Origin: Pseudoxanthomonas suwonensis
GTDB lineage: Bacteria; Pseudomonadota; Gammaproteobacteria; Xanthomonadales; Xanthomonadaceae
Assembly: GCF_010093235.1 (NCBI RefSeq)
Contig: NZ_PDWP01000018.1
Location: 1 to 64,000 of the forward strand
DNA: 64,000 nt
Direction: 5' to 3'
Below the pieces are notes generated by a model that was not told the origin of the DNA, searched no databases, and was given only the letters and a program-made list of their open reading frames with translations. A program made the position numbers and the translations under genes. The first letter of the stretch is position 1; each line of letters begins with the position of its first letter. Below are positions 51,344 through 60,472 of the stretch, one piece after another.

Positions 51344-53079
51344 GCGGCTGGCTGGACCTGCTGCATTTCCAGCGCCCGCAGTGGCTGTGGGCGCTGATCC
51401 TGCTGCCGCTGCTGTGGACGGCATGGGGACTTCGCCGTCGCCAGGACTGGCGCGACGTGGTCGATCCGCACCTGCTGAAGGTCCTGCTGGTTCCCGGCCG
51501 GGGCGGGGCCGGACTGCGGCTTGCCGGCGTATCGCTGGCCCTGCTGCTGGCGGTGCTGGCCCTCGCCGGGCCCGGCTGGAGCCAGGCCGCGCAGCCCCAG
51601 GTCCGGCCACGGATGCCGCTGGTGCTGGCCCTGGACCTGTCCAGTTCGGTGGCCACGCCCGACCTGCCGCCCTCGCGCCTGGCCCAGGCGCGGGCCAAGC
51701 TGGCCACGCTGCTGCACGAGCGCCAGGGCGGCGACGTGGCCCTGGTCGCATGGGCCGACGACGCGTACACGGTCGCGCCGCTCACCGGCGATGCCGACAA
51801 CGTCGCGCTGTTCCTGGATGCGCTGGCCCCGGAGGTGATGCCGGTGGACGGACACCGTGCCGATCGCGCGATCACCCATGCCGCGGGGCTGCTGCGCCAG
51901 GCCGGCTTCGAGCGTGGCCAGATCCTGCTGCTGACCGCCACGGCCGACGGCCGCGCCACCCGGATCGCCGCGGCCACCGCCGCCGCCGGCTACCAGGTGT
52001 CGGTGCTCGGGCTGGGGACTCCCGCCGGCGGTGCCTACCGCGACGCGCGCGGGGTGGTGCGCACCTCGCGCCGCGACGATGCCCCACTGCGCGCGCTGGC
52101 CGCTGCCGGGCAGGGGCGCTATGCGGCGCTGACGGCCGATGGCTCCGACCTGGCGGCCATCGGCGTGCTGCAGCCGGCGATGGCGGACGGTCCCGCGGAC
52201 GCCGCCGGTGCGCGGACCTGGCTGGACCAGGGTTACTGGCTGCTGCCGCCGCTGCTGTTGCTGACGGCGCTGGCATTCCGGCGTGGCGCCGCGCTGCTGG
52301 CGCTGCCGCTGCTGCTGTGGTTGCTGCCGGCCGCGCCGTCGTTCGCCCAGGACAGTCCGTGGCTGCGCCCGGACCAGCAGGCACAGCGCCATCTGGAGCG
52401 CGGCGTGGAGGCCTATCGCCGCGGCGATTTCGCCGCCGCCACGGAGGCCTTCGCACGGGCCGGTGCGCGTGGCGCCGAGGCCCAGTACAACCTCGGCAAC
52501 GCGCTGGCGCGACAGGGGAACTACGAGGAGGCGCTGCAGGCGTACGACCGTGCCCTGGCGCAGGCGCCGGACATGGAGGACGCGCGGGCCAACCGCCAGG
52601 TGGTGGAAGCGGCGATGCGCAGGCAGCCGCCGCGCCAGGACGGCGCCGGCAAGTCCGGCGAGCGCGATCGCCAGGCCAAGGAGCGGGGCGACAGCTCCGG
52701 TTCCTCCGCCGGCAAGGGCGACAGCGGACAGGAAGGCGAGCCGCAGCCAGGGCCGCCGCCGCCGCCCGACGCACCGTCCAGGGACCAGGCGGAAACGAAG
52801 AGCGGGGATGGCACGTCCGAGGATGCCGCGGCCGCGCGTGCACGCCAGGAGCAGGCCGATCGCGAGCAGCGCGAGCGCATGCGCCAGGCGATGGAGCGGA
52901 AGGCGCGGGAAGGGGCGCCGCCGGACGAGGGCGAGGCCGCCGCGCCCGGCGACGTGCGCGAGCAGGAGCGCCGCCAGGCCCACGAAGCGTGGCTGCAGCG
53001 CGTGCCGGACGATCCGGGCGGCCTGTTGCGCGCCAAGTTCCAGCTCGAGCACCAGCGTCGCCAGCAGGAGGGAAGATGA
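51340..53079 (+). CDS. BatB/BatC-like VWA-TPR fusion protein
   Basis: The 579-residue protein joins a membrane-anchored VWA domain (metal-site DLSSSVA near residue 98; helices near 17-30, 58-75, 295-330) to periplasmic TPR repeats (about 345-425: AYRRGDFAAATEAFARAG, YNLGNALARQGNYEEAL). A long charged Pro/Gly/Glu/Arg-rich tail follows. In other bacteria BatB and BatC are separate genes. Start and stop overlap the neighbours by 4 bases. Confidence 0.9.
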   Translation: MSGWLDLLHFQRPQWLWALILLPLLWTAWGLRRRQDWRDVVDPHLLKVLLVPGRGGAGLRLAGVSLALLLAVLALAGPGWSQAAQPQVRPRMPLVLALDLSSSVATPDLPPSRLAQARAKLATLLHERQGGDVALVAWADDAYTVAPLTGDADNVALFLDALAPEVMPVDGHRADRAITHAAGLLRQAGFERGQILLLTATADGRATRIAAATAAAGYQVSVLGLGTPAGGAYRDARGVVRTSRRDDAPLRALAAAGQGRYAALTADGSDLAAIGVLQPAMADGPADAAGARTWLDQGYWLLPPLLLLTALAFRRGAALLALPLLLWLLPAAPSFAQDSPWLRPDQQAQRHLERGVEAYRRGDFAAATEAFARAGARGAEAQYNLGNALARQGNYEEALQAYDRALAQAPDMEDARANRQVVEAAMRRQPPRQDGAGKSGERDRQAKERGDSSGSSAGKGDSGQEGEPQPGPPPPPDAPSRDQAETKSGDGTSEDAAAARARQEQADREQRERMRQAMERKAREGAPPDEGEAAAPGDVREQERRQAHEAWLQRVPDDPGGLLRAKFQLEHQRRQQEGR

Positions 53080-54755
53080 GCGTCCACCGACTCCGGATGC
53101 GTCCCGGCCGCGCCTTCGCCGTCCTCGCCCGCGCCTGTTGCGCGGCAGCGCTGTTCCTGGCCGGGGCCGCGGATGCGGCGACCCGGGCATGGCTGGATCG
53201 CACCCAGGTGCGCGAGGGCGAAACGGTCACCCTCAACATCGAGACCGACCAGCCAGGCGTCGCGCCCGATTTCGCGCCACTGCAGCGGGACTTCACCGTG
53301 GGCAGGCCCTACCGCAACGAAGGGCCGGGCCGGGCCACGCTGGTCGGGGTGCGCCTGGTGCCGCGCCGCAGCGGCCTGCTGGAAATCCCGGCCCTGCGCG
53401 TGGGCCGCGAGCTGAGCCAGCCGCTGGCGCTGCAGGTGGGGGACGCGCAGCAGGAGGAGCGTGGCCAAGTCTTCCTCCAGACGCGCGTGGATGAGACCTC
53501 GCCCTGGGTGCAGCAGAGCGTCGGCGTGACCGTGCGCCTGTACTACGCCACCTCGCTGCTGTCGGGCGAACTGGGCCAGCCGGCTCCCGACGGTGCCTCG
53601 CTGCAGCGGGTGGGCGATGACGTGTCGGGACGCGAGCGGATCGGCGGCCGCGAGTACCAGTTCGTGGAGCGCCGCTTCCTGCTGGTGCCCGAGCGCAGCG
53701 GCCCGCTGGAGCTGCCGGCGCCGCGTTTCCGCGGGCAGGCCGCGCCGCGTTGCTTCGACGATTTCTTCGGCACGGACCGCGCGTTGGCCGCGGACGGGAA
53801 GGCGCAGGTCCTGCAGGTGCGGCCGCGGCCCGTGGGCGTTCCACAGCCCTGGTTGCCGCTACGTGGCCTGCAGTTGCGCCATCTCGGGCAGCCGGGCGCG
53901 GCACGGGCCGGCGAGGCGGTGGAAGTGGTGGTCGAGGCGAAGGCGGACGGCGCGATCGCCGCCCAGTTCCCGGAACTGCCGGTGCCGCGGGTGGAAGGCG
54001 CGCAGGTGTTCGCCGAGCGCGCGGAAACGACCGAGCGTTTCATCGATGGCCGTCCCCAGCTGACCGTGGTGCGCCGCTTCGCCGTGGTGCCGCAGCGGGC
54101 GGGCCGCCTGGTGGTTCCGGGGCAGTCGGTGGGCTGGTGGGACACCGTGGCAGGCGAGGCGCGCACTGCCAGGCTGCCGGACCTGGAGCTGGACGTGGCT
54201 CCGGGCGCGGTGCAGGCACGCGATCCGGCCGCGGCCGTGCCGCATGCAGGGACGGCCGGGGGCGGCGATGCGCTGCCGGCGCCGACCGCGGCCGTGGCGG
54301 GTGGCGCTGCGGATGTGGCGCCATGGCGCTGGCTCGTGCTGCTCCTGGCGCTGCTGTGGCTGGCGACCCTGGCCTGGGCACTGCGCCTGCGCTCGCGCAC
54401 CAGGCATGCCGCGCCCGCGACCGCGTCCGCGCACCGGGCCGGGAGGCCGTCCACGGCCGAGCTGCGGCGCGCGCTGGACGCGGAAAGTTTCGGCGAGGCC
54501 GTACGCCTGCTGCAGGCGATGGCCGATCCGCCGGCCGCCGACCTGGACGAGGTGATCGCGCGCCTTGCCGACCCCGCCCAGCGCGACGCGCTGCAGGCCA
54601 TGCGCCGCGCGCTGTGGGCCGGGGATGGCGATCCGTCCAGCGCCCGCGTGGCGCTGCGCGCCGCGTTCCGCGATGGCCCGCGCTGGGCCGGCGCGGCGCG
54701 GGAGGCCGCCGGGGCGCCGTTGCCGCCGTTGTATCCGCCTGCCCGGGGCGGTTGA
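53076..54755 (+). CDS. BatD family protein
   Basis: The 559-residue protein has a signal peptide (ending about GAADAAT), repeated beta-sandwich domains of the BatD type (DRTQVREGETVTLNIETDQP, RRFLLVPERSGPLELPAPRF), one membrane helix (about 415-435) and a cytoplasmic C-terminal helical region. It closes the six-gene operon, which has ATGA-type overlaps at four of its five junctions; it is presumed to be an envelope complex worked by the MoxR ATPase. Confidence 0.9.
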   Translation: MSVHRLRMRPGRAFAVLARACCAAALFLAGAADAATRAWLDRTQVREGETVTLNIETDQPGVAPDFAPLQRDFTVGRPYRNEGPGRATLVGVRLVPRRSGLLEIPALRVGRELSQPLALQVGDAQQEERGQVFLQTRVDETSPWVQQSVGVTVRLYYATSLLSGELGQPAPDGASLQRVGDDVSGRERIGGREYQFVERRFLLVPERSGPLELPAPRFRGQAAPRCFDDFFGTDRALAADGKAQVLQVRPRPVGVPQPWLPLRGLQLRHLGQPGAARAGEAVEVVVEAKADGAIAAQFPELPVPRVEGAQVFAERAETTERFIDGRPQLTVVRRFAVVPQRAGRLVVPGQSVGWWDTVAGEARTARLPDLELDVAPGAVQARDPAAAVPHAGTAGGGDALPAPTAAVAGGAADVAPWRWLVLLLALLWLATLAWALRLRSRTRHAAPATASAHRAGRPSTAELRRALDAESFGEAVRLLQAMADPPAADLDEVIARLADPAQRDALQAMRRALWAGDGDPSSARVALRAAFRDGPRWAGAAREAAGAPLPPLYPPARGG

Positions 54756-54801
54756 CGGCGTCTGTTAACCTGCCGGTTTGGCACGTTCCCAGGACTACCG
54801 C

Positions 54802-56115
54802 ATGACCTCCAAAGGACGCCCCTGGCCCATGCCGCTCAAGATGGGCGTGGGCTTCGCCGCCGGCCTGCTGCTGGGCCTGGTGGTGCACCTGACGGCCGGC
54901 GCCGATGCCAGCTGGGTCCAGGCGTTCACCCGCTACGTCACCACGCCGGCGTCGAGCCTGTTCCTCAACCTGATCTTCATGCTGATCGTGCCGCTGCTGT
55001 TCTCGGCGCTGGTGCTGGGCATCGCCGAGATGGGCGACATCCGCGCCCTTGGCCGGATCGGCTGGAAGACCCTGGCCTACACCGTGGTGCTGTCCGGCGC
55101 GGCGGTGTTGCTGGGCCTGCTGCTGGTGAACCTGCTGCGCCCGGGCGCGGGCGTGGATCCGGCGATGGCCGCGCAGATGCTGGCGCAGAACGCCGAGCGT
55201 AGCCGCGACATCGTCGCCAGCATCGAATCGCAGCCGCGCGGCATCGACATGCTGCTGTCGATCGTGCCCAGCAACGTCGTGGCCGCCGCCTCGGACAACG
55301 GCTCGATCCTGGCGCTGATGTTCTTCGCGCTGATGTTCGGCGTGGGCATGGTGCTGACCGACGACGACAAGGTCGCCACGCTCAAGCGCGGCATCGAGGG
55401 CGTGTTCGAGATCTCGATGACCCTGATCGGGCTGGTGATCCGGCTGGCGCCGTACGCGGTGTTCTGCTTCATGTTCAACCTCGCGGCGATCTTCGGCTTC
55501 GACCTGCTGCTGCGTCTGGGCGCGTACGTGGGCGTGGTGGTGCTGGCGCTGGGCCTGCACATGTTCGTCGGCTACGGCATCGCCGTGCGCCTGGCCGGGC
55601 GCTCGCCGCTGAAGTTCTTCCGCGACATCCAGGAAGCGGCGGTGATGGCGTTCTCCACCGCGTCGAGCAATGCGACCCTGCCGACCGCGTTGCGGGTGGC
55701 CGACCAGATCGGCCTGCCGCACAAGGTCTCTCGCTTCGTGCTGACCGTCGGCGCCACCGCCAACCAGAACGGCACCGCGCTGTTCGAGGGCGTGACCGTG
55801 ATCTTCCTGGCCCAGTTCTTCGGCGTGGACCTGAGCCTGGGCCAGCAGTTCATGGTGATGCTGGTGTGCATCCTCGGCGGCATCGGCACCGCCGGCGTGC
55901 CGTCCGGCTCGCTGCCGGTGGTGGCCCTGATCTGCGCGATGGTCGGGGTCGATCCGATCGGCATCGGCCTGATCCTGGGCGTGAACCATTTCCTCGACAT
56001 GTGCCGGACCACGCTCAACGTCAGCGGCGACCTGACCCTGGCCGCGCTGGTGGCCGCCGGCGAGCCGGAGGATGCCGACGGCGGCCATGCGCCGGCGTCC
56101 GGAACCGTCGCCTGA
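54802..56115 (+). CDS. Dicarboxylate/amino acid:cation symporter (DAACS family)
   Basis: The 437-residue transporter of the GltP/DctA fold has eight helices and two re-entrant hairpins. The serine-rich hairpin-1 motif FSTASSNATLP, the helix-7 motif NQNGTALFEG (NMDGT type) and the hairpin-2 GIGTAGVPSGS are all visible. Substrate (glutamate, aspartate or C4-dicarboxylate) cannot be decided. CAGGA lies about 7 bases before ATG 54802; an upstream in-frame start at 54778 lacks support. The stop codon is in the loop of a 12-bp palindrome. Confidence 0.94.
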   Translation: MTSKGRPWPMPLKMGVGFAAGLLLGLVVHLTAGADASWVQAFTRYVTTPASSLFLNLIFMLIVPLLFSALVLGIAEMGDIRALGRIGWKTLAYTVVLSGAAVLLGLLLVNLLRPGAGVDPAMAAQMLAQNAERSRDIVASIESQPRGIDMLLSIVPSNVVAAASDNGSILALMFFALMFGVGMVLTDDDKVATLKRGIEGVFEISMTLIGLVIRLAPYAVFCFMFNLAAIFGFDLLLRLGAYVGVVVLALGLHMFVGYGIAVRLAGRSPLKFFRDIQEAAVMAFSTASSNATLPTALRVADQIGLPHKVSRFVLTVGATANQNGTALFEGVTVIFLAQFFGVDLSLGQQFMVMLVCILGGIGTAGVPSGSLPVVALICAMVGVDPIGIGLILGVNHFLDMCRTTLNVSGDLTLAALVAAGEPEDADGGHAPASGTVA

Positions 56116-56129
56116 GCGGCGACGGTTCC
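56101..56129 (+). terminator. Perfect hairpin around the symporter stop codon
   Basis: GGAACCGTCGCC (56101-56112) pairs perfectly with GGCGACGGTTCC (56118-56129); the TGAGC loop contains the stop codon TGA (56113-56115). No U-tract follows, so it may be a transcript-stabilising or Rho-assisted element rather than a classic terminator. Confidence 0.5.
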
Positions 56130-56289
56130 AAGGGGAAACCGCGGCGGGAGCCCGCGACCGCCGGAAAAGTCGGGAAACACTGCGTTCGGGGCGGCGAATC
56201 AAGGGCTTGCGGCAGGACAGGGGCGGCCGGGGATGGGACAATGGGCGGCCCGCATTCCGCGGTAGCCATCGACCAAGCCGAATCCCCAC

Positions 56290-58290
56290 ATGACGAAGCC
56301 GACACGCCGCCAGCTCGCCAATGCCATCCGTTTCCTCGCCGCCGATGCGGTCGAGGCCGCCAAGTCGGGCCACCCCGGCATGCCGATGGGCATGGCCGAC
56401 ATCGCCGAAGTGCTGTGGAACGACTACCTGCGCCACAACCCGTCCAACCCGGACTGGTTCAACCGCGACCGTTTCGTGCTGTCCAACGGCCACGGTTCGA
56501 TGCTGCACTACGCGCTGCTGCACCTGAGCGGCTACGACCTGCCGATCGAGGAGCTCAAGCGCTTCCGCCAGCTGCACAGCAAGACCGCCGGCCACCCCGA
56601 GCGTTACGAGACCCCGGGCGTGGAGACCACCACCGGTCCGCTGGGCCAGGGCTTCGCCAACGCCGTCGGCTTCGCGCTGGCGGAGAAGGTGCTGGCGGCG
56701 CGCTTCAACCGCCCGGAGTTCGAGGTCGTCGACCACCGCACCTGGGTGTTCATGGGCGACGGCTGCATGATGGAAGGCGTCTCCCACGAGGCCGCCTCGC
56801 TGGCCGGCACCTGGGGCCTGGGCAAGCTGACCGCGTTCTGGGACGACAACGGCATCTCGATCGACGGCGAGGTGCACGACTGGTTCACCGACGACACCCC
56901 GGCACGCTTCGAGGCCTACGGCTGGCACGTGGTGCGTGGCGTCGACGGCCAGGATCCGGAATCGATCAAGGCCGCGATCGAGCAGGCCATCGCGGTCGAG
57001 GACAAGCCGACCCTGATCTGCTGCAAGACCACCATCGGCTTCGGCGCCCCGCACAAGGCCGGCAAGGAAGAGTCGCACGGCGCGCCGCTGGGCAAGGACG
57101 AGATCGAAGGCACCCGCAAGGCGCTGGAGTGGCCGTACGCGCCGTTCGAGATCCCGCAGGAGATCTACGACGGCTGGCGCGCCAACGGTGCCGGCCAGCT
57201 GCGCCAGGCCGAGTGGGAGCAGCTGTTCGACAAGTACGCGAAGCAGTATCCCGCCGAGGCCGCCGAGCTGGTCCGCCGTTCGCGCGGCGAACTGCCGGAG
57301 GACTTCATCGCCCAGGCCGACGCCTTCATCGCCCGGGTCCAGGCCGAGGGCGCGACCATCGCCTCGCGCAAGGCCTCGCAGAACGCGATCTCCGCGTTCG
57401 CGCCGCTGCTGCCGGAGCTGATCGGCGGCTCGGCCGACCTGGCCCCGTCCAACCTGACCCAGTGGAAGGCCAGCAGGTCGGTCACCGAGGTGGACCCGAA
57501 CGCCAATTACGTGCACTACGGCGTGCGCGAGTTCGGCATGAGCGCGATCGCCAACGGCATCGCCCTGCATGGCGGTTTCCTGCCGTTCGACGCCACCTTC
57601 CTGGTGTTCAGCGACTACGCCCGCAACGCGCTGCGCATGAGCGCGCTGATCCCGGCGCACGTGATCCACGTGTTCACCCACGACTCCATCGGCCTGGGCG
57701 AGGACGGTCCGACCCACCAGCCGGTCGAGCACCTGGCCTCGCTGCGCTACATCCCCAACAACGACGTGTGGCGCCCGTGCGACGCGGTCGAGTCGGCGGT
57801 GGCGTGGAAGTCGGCGATCGTGCGCAAGGAAGGCCCGAGCGTGCTGGTGTTCAGCCGCCAGAACCTGCCGCACCAGGCGCGCAGCGAGGAGCAGGTGAAG
57901 CTGATCGAGCGCGGCGGCTACGTCCTGGCCGACGCCGAGGGCGGCAAGCCCGACGTGATCCTGATCGGCACCGGTTCGGAAGTGTCGCTGGCGATCGAAG
58001 CCAAGGCGCAGCTGGACGCCGCTGGCATCCGGACCCGCGTGGTGTCGATGCCGGCCAGCACCGTGTTCGACCGCCAGGACGAGGCCTACCGCGAGTCGGT
58101 GTTGCCGAAGTCCGTGCGCAAGCGCGTGGCGGTGGAGGCCGGCATCACCGACTTCTGGCGCAAGTACGTGGGCCTGGACGGCGCGGTCATCGGCCTGGAC
58201 CGCTTCGGCGCCTCGGCGCCGGCCGGCGAGCTGTACAAGTACTTCAACATCACCACCGACGCGGTGGTGGCTGCGGCCAGGGCGCTCTGA
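56290..58290 (+). CDS. tkt: Transketolase
   Basis: The 666-residue thiamine-diphosphate enzyme moves two-carbon units in the pentose phosphate pathway. The cofactor motif [18 protein letters not shown]…FWDDNG, the [16 protein letters not shown] segment and [18 protein letters not shown] are typical. ATG 56290 fits the family N-terminus ([25 protein letters not shown]-like start). A single gene with a downstream terminator. Confidence 0.97.
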   Translation: MTKPTRRQLANAIRFLAADAVEAAKSGHPGMPMGMADIAEVLWNDYLRHNPSNPDWFNRDRFVLSNGHGSMLHYALLHLSGYDLPIEELKRFRQLHSKTAGHPERYETPGVETTTGPLGQGFANAVGFALAEKVLAARFNRPEFEVVDHRTWVFMGDGCMMEGVSHEAASLAGTWGLGKLTAFWDDNGISIDGEVHDWFTDDTPARFEAYGWHVVRGVDGQDPESIKAAIEQAIAVEDKPTLICCKTTIGFGAPHKAGKEESHGAPLGKDEIEGTRKALEWPYAPFEIPQEIYDGWRANGAGQLRQAEWEQLFDKYAKQYPAEAAELVRRSRGELPEDFIAQADAFIARVQAEGATIASRKASQNAISAFAPLLPELIGGSADLAPSNLTQWKASRSVTEVDPNANYVHYGVREFGMSAIANGIALHGGFLPFDATFLVFSDYARNALRMSALIPAHVIHVFTHDSIGLGEDGPTHQPVEHLASLRYIPNNDVWRPCDAVESAVAWKSAIVRKEGPSVLVFSRQNLPHQARSEEQVKLIERGGYVLADAEGGKPDVILIGTGSEVSLAIEAKAQLDAAGIRTRVVSMPASTVFDRQDEAYRESVLPKSVRKRVAVEAGITDFWRKYVGLDGAVIGLDRFGASAPAGELYKYFNITTDAVVAAARAL

Positions 58291-58346
58291 GCCCTGGCCG
58301 TCCCGCGGCCGGGCACATCGCCCGGCTGCAGGTACAGCGATACGGA

Positions 58347-58380
58347 AGGAAAGGGACGCGCAGGCGTCCCTTTCCTGTTT
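58347..58380 (+). terminator. Terminator after tkt
   Basis: AGGAAAGGGACGC (58347-58359) pairs perfectly with GCGTCCCTTTCCT (58364-58376), followed by GTTT. It lies between convergent tkt and the Nudix gene. Confidence 0.8.
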
Positions 58381-58385
58381 CGGGG

Positions 58386-58949
58386 TCAGCCGCGACCGAA
58401 CTGCGCGACCAGCCAGGCATCGATCGCGGAGATGCCGCCGGGCAGCGCCGACAGGCGCGCCCAGTGCAGGCTCTCGATCTCCTGGTCCGGCGCATGGGGA
58501 AGCCGGCGCTGCAGCCCGCGGGTGGCGAACACCACGCCGGTCAATGGCCACGGCGAGCGCGGCGAGCGGATCCGCAGCCAGCCGGCGACCTGCAGGGCGT
58601 CGGCCGCATGTCCGGTTTCCTCCAGCAGCTCGCGCGCCGCCGCGCCTGGCGGCGTCTCGCCCGGGTCGATCCAGCCACCCGGCAGTTCCAGCACGCGGCG
58701 GATCGCGTTGCGCACCAGCAGGATCCGGCCCAGGTCCAGCGGCAAGACCAGGACGAAGTCCGGCGCGAAGGTGGGCGCCTGGCCGCGGCCGGCTTCGAGC
58801 AGCACCTCGCCGCGCTCGTTGCACGGTGGCGGATCGGGGACGTGGATCTTCGACGGTGCGAACACGGTTGCGCGGGACGTTGCCGGGACGGGCCACGAAC
58901 ACCAGTCCGGGGCCAGTGCATTGTGTCCGAAGCCGATGCCGGCGGACAT
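58386..58949 (-). CDS. Nudix hydrolase
   Basis: The 187-residue protein has a complete Nudix box (GGWIDPGETPPGAAARELLEETG, G-x5-E-x7-RELLEE-x-G; given here in two overlapping parts of one motif near residues 90-112). Substrate unknown; the layout VLVLPLDLGRILLVRNAIRR resembles general NDP-sugar or NTP hydrolases. The ATG at 58949 is the only in-frame methionine before the domain, but no clear ribosome-binding site supports it. Confidence 0.85.
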   Translation of the reverse strand: MSAGIGFGHNALAPDWCSWPVPATSRATVFAPSKIHVPDPPPCNERGEVLLEAGRGQAPTFAPDFVLVLPLDLGRILLVRNAIRRVLELPGGWIDPGETPPGAAARELLEETGHAADALQVAGWLRIRSPRSPWPLTGVVFATRGLQRRLPHAPDQEIESLHWARLSALPGGISAIDAWLVAQFGRG

Positions 58950-59103
58950 GCCGCCCGGCGGATAGTGCGCGGCCGATGGCTGGCGACGCGTTACTCCGCC
59001 GCCACTACCTGGGAGCAGGCGAGGGCCTGGTCGATCGACACCAGGGTCCAGGCCGGCGGGGTCGCAGCGAGCCGTTCCAGCGGCGGGTCGCCGCGCTTCG
59101 AGC

Positions 59104-59424
59104 TCAGTGCGCCCCGGGCTTGTCGTGCCTGCTGCCGCCGCGGCAGCGCGGCGAGTCCGGCACGCTCGCGTCGGCCTCCCATTCGGCCGGGGTGTAGGTG
59201 TGCAGCGCCAGCGCGTGGATCTGCTGCATGAGCGCGCCCATCGCCGCGTAGACCGCCTGGTGGCGCTGGATCGGGCGCTTGCCGTCGAAGGCCTCGCTGA
59301 CCACCACCGCCTTGTAGTGCGTCTCCAGCCCGCGGCTGTGCATGTGACTCTCGTCCAGCACCTCCAGGTGCAGGGGTTGCAGGGCGGCGAGGGCCTGGCG
59401 GATCTGTTCGGCGCGGGTGCTCAT
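59104..59424 (-). CDS. bolA: BolA family protein
   Basis: The 106-residue protein carries the BolA fold with LDESHMHSR, a LETHYKAVVVSEAFDGKRPI stretch and ALHTYTPAEWE. BolA proteins work with monothiol glutaredoxins in iron-sulfur cluster trafficking and influence envelope gene expression. The conserved histidine for cluster binding (ALALHTYTP) is present. The C-terminal 20 residues (Asp/Arg/Cys-containing) extend beyond the fold. Confidence 0.95.
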   Translation of the reverse strand: MSTRAEQIRQALAALQPLHLEVLDESHMHSRGLETHYKAVVVSEAFDGKRPIQRHQAVYAAMGALMQQIHALALHTYTPAEWEADASVPDSPRCRGGSRHDKPGAH

Positions 59425-60014
59425 GGCGAATGCGGGCGTGGGTCTTCTGGCGAGATGAAGGCGGAATCCCGTGGTTCAAGTGCGGATTGCAGGCGCCATC
59501 CGTTCCATCGCTCCGCCGTGCAGTAAGGTACGCCGGATCCGTGGCGCGGGGGAGGCGGGCAGATCGCCCGCCACGGACGCGGGACCAGCGGGGCAGCGAG
59601 AACCGGAAGGCGCCGCTGCGCGGGATCGCCGCGGCGTCCGATGGCCATCCGCAGGTGGGGGGGTAGAGCAACCGGCCGCGCTGGATTCCGCGGTCGCCCA
59701 CCGGGAGTTGCCCTGTCATGGTCCCAGGCCTCGTGCCCGGGTCTTGTCGCGACCCTGCCGAGGTCGCACTGCATCAAGGTCCGGGCGCAGACGACCTTCC
59801 GCCTCGAGATCCTGTCGGTGGGATGGCGGCCCGGCCGCGGCGAGTGCGATCACCGGGATGCTTCTGCATCGGGACGGAAACCGCACCGTGCCGTCCGGAT
59901 TGTGCGCGGCCCGGCGAAGCAGTGCCGGCACTGTCTCCGCGACCGGCATGACGGCCACGCCTGAACCGTTTCGGGGACCGCCACTGCAGGGCGCGATCGC
60001 CCTCGCGCAGGGGG
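59425..60014. other. Intergenic region without a recognised gene (590 bp)
   Basis: The longest stretch without a supported gene. Open frames on both strands have no ribosome-binding site, no family resemblance and no consistent codon preference. It holds one hairpin-forming stretch at 59538-59577 (GGCGGGC/GCCCGCC with outer TCCGTGG/CCACGGA arms). The blaI promoter begins at 60015. A small RNA cannot be excluded. Confidence 0.6.
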
Positions 60015-60044
60015 TTGACAGGTACTTTCGTTTACGCTTGTAAT
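60015..60044 (+). promoter_or_regulatory. Promoter of the blaI operon
   Basis: TTGACA (60015-60020, perfect -35), an 18-base spacer and TGTAAT (60039-60044, 5 of 6) predict transcription from near 60051. The -10 and start lie inside the operator palindrome, so repressor binding would block RNA polymerase. Confidence 0.85.
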
Positions 60045-60068
60045 TCACATCGATTACGGGCGTAAACG
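60029..60068. promoter_or_regulatory. Putative BlaI operator palindrome
   Basis: The 16-base arms CGTTTACGCTTGTAAT (60029-60044) and ATTACGGGCGTAAACG (60053-60068) are complementary at 14 of 16 positions around TCACATCG. The GTAAT…ATTAC core recalls the TACA/TGTA dyads bound by BlaI/MecI dimers. It overlaps the -10 box and ends 8 bases before the blaI start, so the operon is probably autorepressed. Confidence 0.75.
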
Positions 60069-60076
60069 GAGGCGTC

Positions 60077-60472
60077 ATGACTGCAGTCGAAATTCCCGTC
60101 ACCGAAGCAGAGGCCTCGGTCATGGAGGTGCTGTGGGAGTCCAGCCCGCGCAGCTCGGAAGAGGTGGTGGCCGTCGTCGCGCCGGCCACCGGCTGGGCCG
60201 AACCGACGATCAAGACCCTGCTCAACCGGCTGCTCAACAAGGGCGCGATCAGCGCCGAGCGCGACGGCCGGCGCTACCTGTACTCGCCGGTGCTCACCCG
60301 CGAGGCCTGGGTACAGCAGCAGAGCGAAGGCCTGCTGGCGCGCCTGTTCGGCGGGCGGGTGGCGCCGCTGGTGGCGCACTTCAGCGAGCGTGGAAAACTC
60401 TCGGCGGCGGACATCGCCGAGCTCAAGCGGCTGGTTTCCGAACTGGAGGAAGGAGAGGGCGATGGACGCTGA
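60077..60472 (+). CDS. blaI: BlaI/MecI/CopY family transcriptional repressor
   Basis: The 131-residue protein has an N-terminal winged helix (TEAEASVMEVLWESSPRSSE, TIKTLLNRLLNKGAISAERD, then RRYLYSPVL) and a C-terminal dimerisation helix region. Members are inactivated by proteolysis by the partner M56 peptidase. GGAGG lies 5 bases before ATG 60077. It overlaps the next gene by 11 bases. Confidence 0.93.
   Translation: MTAVEIPVTEAEASVMEVLWESSPRSSEEVVAVVAPATGWAEPTIKTLLNRLLNKGAISAERDGRRYLYSPVLTREAWVQQQSEGLLARLFGGRVAPLVAHFSERGKLSAADIAELKRLVSELEEGEGDGR

Noticed and set aside
59657-59690. G7 run and GTAGAG similar to the start of the 9056 hairpin
   Set aside because: No stem of comparable length follows, so it is not called as a REP copy.
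59471-60043. Plus-strand open frame in the region before blaI
   Set aside because: Low-complexity Arg/Pro/Ala composition, no ribosome-binding site, and it runs into the blaI -35/-10 region.
59716-60240. Minus-strand open frame across the blaI promoter
   Set aside because: It has no family resemblance and overlaps a well-supported promoter, operator and the start of blaI.
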